Assembly (NCBI GenBank): GCA_030836535.1
Contig: JAURPT010000026.1
Location: 1 to 41,578 of the forward strand
Reading direction: 5' to 3'
Length of the DNA: 41,578 bases
Source of the DNA: Alphaproteobacteria bacterium
GTDB lineage: Bacteria; Pseudomonadota; Alphaproteobacteria; SMXS01
Under the pieces are notes generated by a model. It worked only from the letters and a program-made list of their open reading frames with translations. It did no database searches and was not told the origin of the DNA. The position numbers and the translations under genes were made by a program. Below, piece after piece: positions 40,993 to 41,578 of the stretch (positions are counted from its first letter, which is position 1; each line of letters opens with the position of its first letter).

Positions 40993-41578
40993 AGGCTTTC
41001 GCCCTTCAACAGTTTCGGCAGATTACGACCACCGGCACCGCGAGCCTGGTTCATGAAGAAATTCTTTACCGGTCGCAGACGTTGCACCGCCGCCAGGCCT
41101 ATATCGCGCGCCAGACGCACCGGCGTGATATCATTGGAAAACAACCTGTCGAGCACATGGGTTGCGCCAGCCATCAACATGGTGTCGTGCTTGCGCCAAT
41201 GTTCATAGTCCTGCAGTACACGGTCACCGCCGATATCAAGGCCCAACCGGTGGGCATCCACAATCAGCTCTGCCAAAGCGGCAACGTCGCGCCAGCCCAA
41301 ATTAATACCCTGCCCGGCGATGGGATGTATGCCATGGGCGGCATCACCAATCAGCGCCAGGCGCTCGCTAATGAATGTCCGGGCTATCTGGAGCGATAGC
41401 GGATAGGAAAAATGCGGGCCAACCGCGTGGGTCTTGCCCAAGACATCACCCATGCGCTTTTCCAGCTCCGCATCAAAACCCGCCTCGTCCAAAGACAGAA
41501 GCGCCTTGGCCGTGGCCGGTTTTTCCGCCCAAACGATGCAGGAGCGGTTGTTCTGTAGCGGTAAAATGGCAAAGGGGC
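40989..41578 (-). CDS. UbiH/UbiF/COQ6-family FAD-dependent hydroxylase, N-terminus outside the window
   Basis: The frame is open to the right edge, so about 195 C-terminal residues are visible. It reads PFAILPLQNNRSCIVWAEKP, then RLALIGDAAHGIHPIAGQGINLGWRDVAALAEL, the second FAD-binding motif (GD...P..GQG.N) of aromatic hydroxylases of ubiquinone synthesis. It probably hydroxylates a polyprenylphenol ring; position on the ring cannot be told. Convergent with the DUF971 gene. Confidence 0.9.
   Translation of the reverse strand, partial: PFAILPLQNNRSCIVWAEKPATAKALLSLDEAGFDAELEKRMGDVLGKTHAVGPHFSYPLSLQIARTFISERLALIGDAAHGIHPIAGQGINLGWRDVAALAELIVDAHRLGLDIGGDRVLQDYEHWRKHDTMLMAGATHVLDRLFSNDITPVRLARDIGLAAVQRLRPVKNFFMNQARGAGGRNLPKLLKGESL

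Overview
The window looks like chromosomal DNA of an alphaproteobacterium, moderately GC-rich by eye. The evidence is gene content and order: a hemC-hemD-mic60-hemY block divergent from tsaD-gpsA-yciI, an SdhAF4/DUF1674 gene next to rsmB-rpe-heparinase-purH, and a thioredoxin/TPR - Lon-N - Trm112 - DUF971 run facing a UbiH-family hydroxylase. I cannot name genus or order from sequence alone. I see no phage, transposase, integrase, CRISPR array or rRNA. Both ends cut a gene.

Layout. 1-3.3 kb: end of a luciferase-like flavin monooxygenase, tRNA-Thr(CGT) with its own promoter, a small membrane-anchored protein, an HExxH membrane protein and a nitrobindin-like protein. 3.4-9.6 kb: a tightly packed, translationally coupled operon DUF4129-DUF4350-MoxR-DUF58-SpoIIM-RDD, a conserved but poorly understood AAA+/membrane module. 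Two tandem paralogous polytopic membrane proteins face it on the minus strand (9.6-11.2 kb); one is broken by an in-frame TAG and a frameshift. 11.4-14.2 kb: an Old Yellow Enzyme/dienoyl-CoA-reductase type flavoenzyme with one missing Fe-S ligand, plus an SDR. 14.2-20.4 kb (minus): hemC, hemD, mic60, a propionyl-CoA synthetase, hemY. 20.5-26.6 kb: tsaD with an in-frame insertion, an unlisted 35-residue membrane peptide, a TetR regulator, gpsA, YciI, a Rieske ferredoxin and acetyl-CoA synthetase. 26.6-32.6 kb: MAPEG, SdhAF4 (58 aa), rsmB, rpe, heparinase II/III-like, purH, then a hairpin/direct-repeat element. 32.7-38.4 kb: a looser accessory stretch (sulfotransferase, VOC protein, cold-shock gene with a structured leader, lipase-like hydrolase, cupin), ending in two small genes each interrupted by one in-frame stop and an orphan membrane protein. 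38.5-41.6 kb: tRNA-Gly(GCC), a CnoX-like thioredoxin/TPR protein, a Lon-N domain protein, Trm112, DUF971 and the C-terminal part of a ubiquinone-type hydroxylase.

How the parts fit. Most genes are housekeeping: tetrapyrrole synthesis, inner-membrane organisation, tRNA t6A modification, phospholipid precursor supply, acetate and propionate activation, 16S rRNA methylation, purine synthesis, redox chaperoning. The less ordinary content is the MoxR/DUF58/SpoIIM/RDD module with its decaying duplicate membrane partner, the palindrome-bearing insertion in tsaD, the Cys-to-Ser change in the flavoenzyme cluster motif, prpE lodged inside the hem/mic60/hemY block, and three genes with single in-frame stops. 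I found no convincing entirely new multi-gene system; the MoxR module is the best candidate for unexplained biology.
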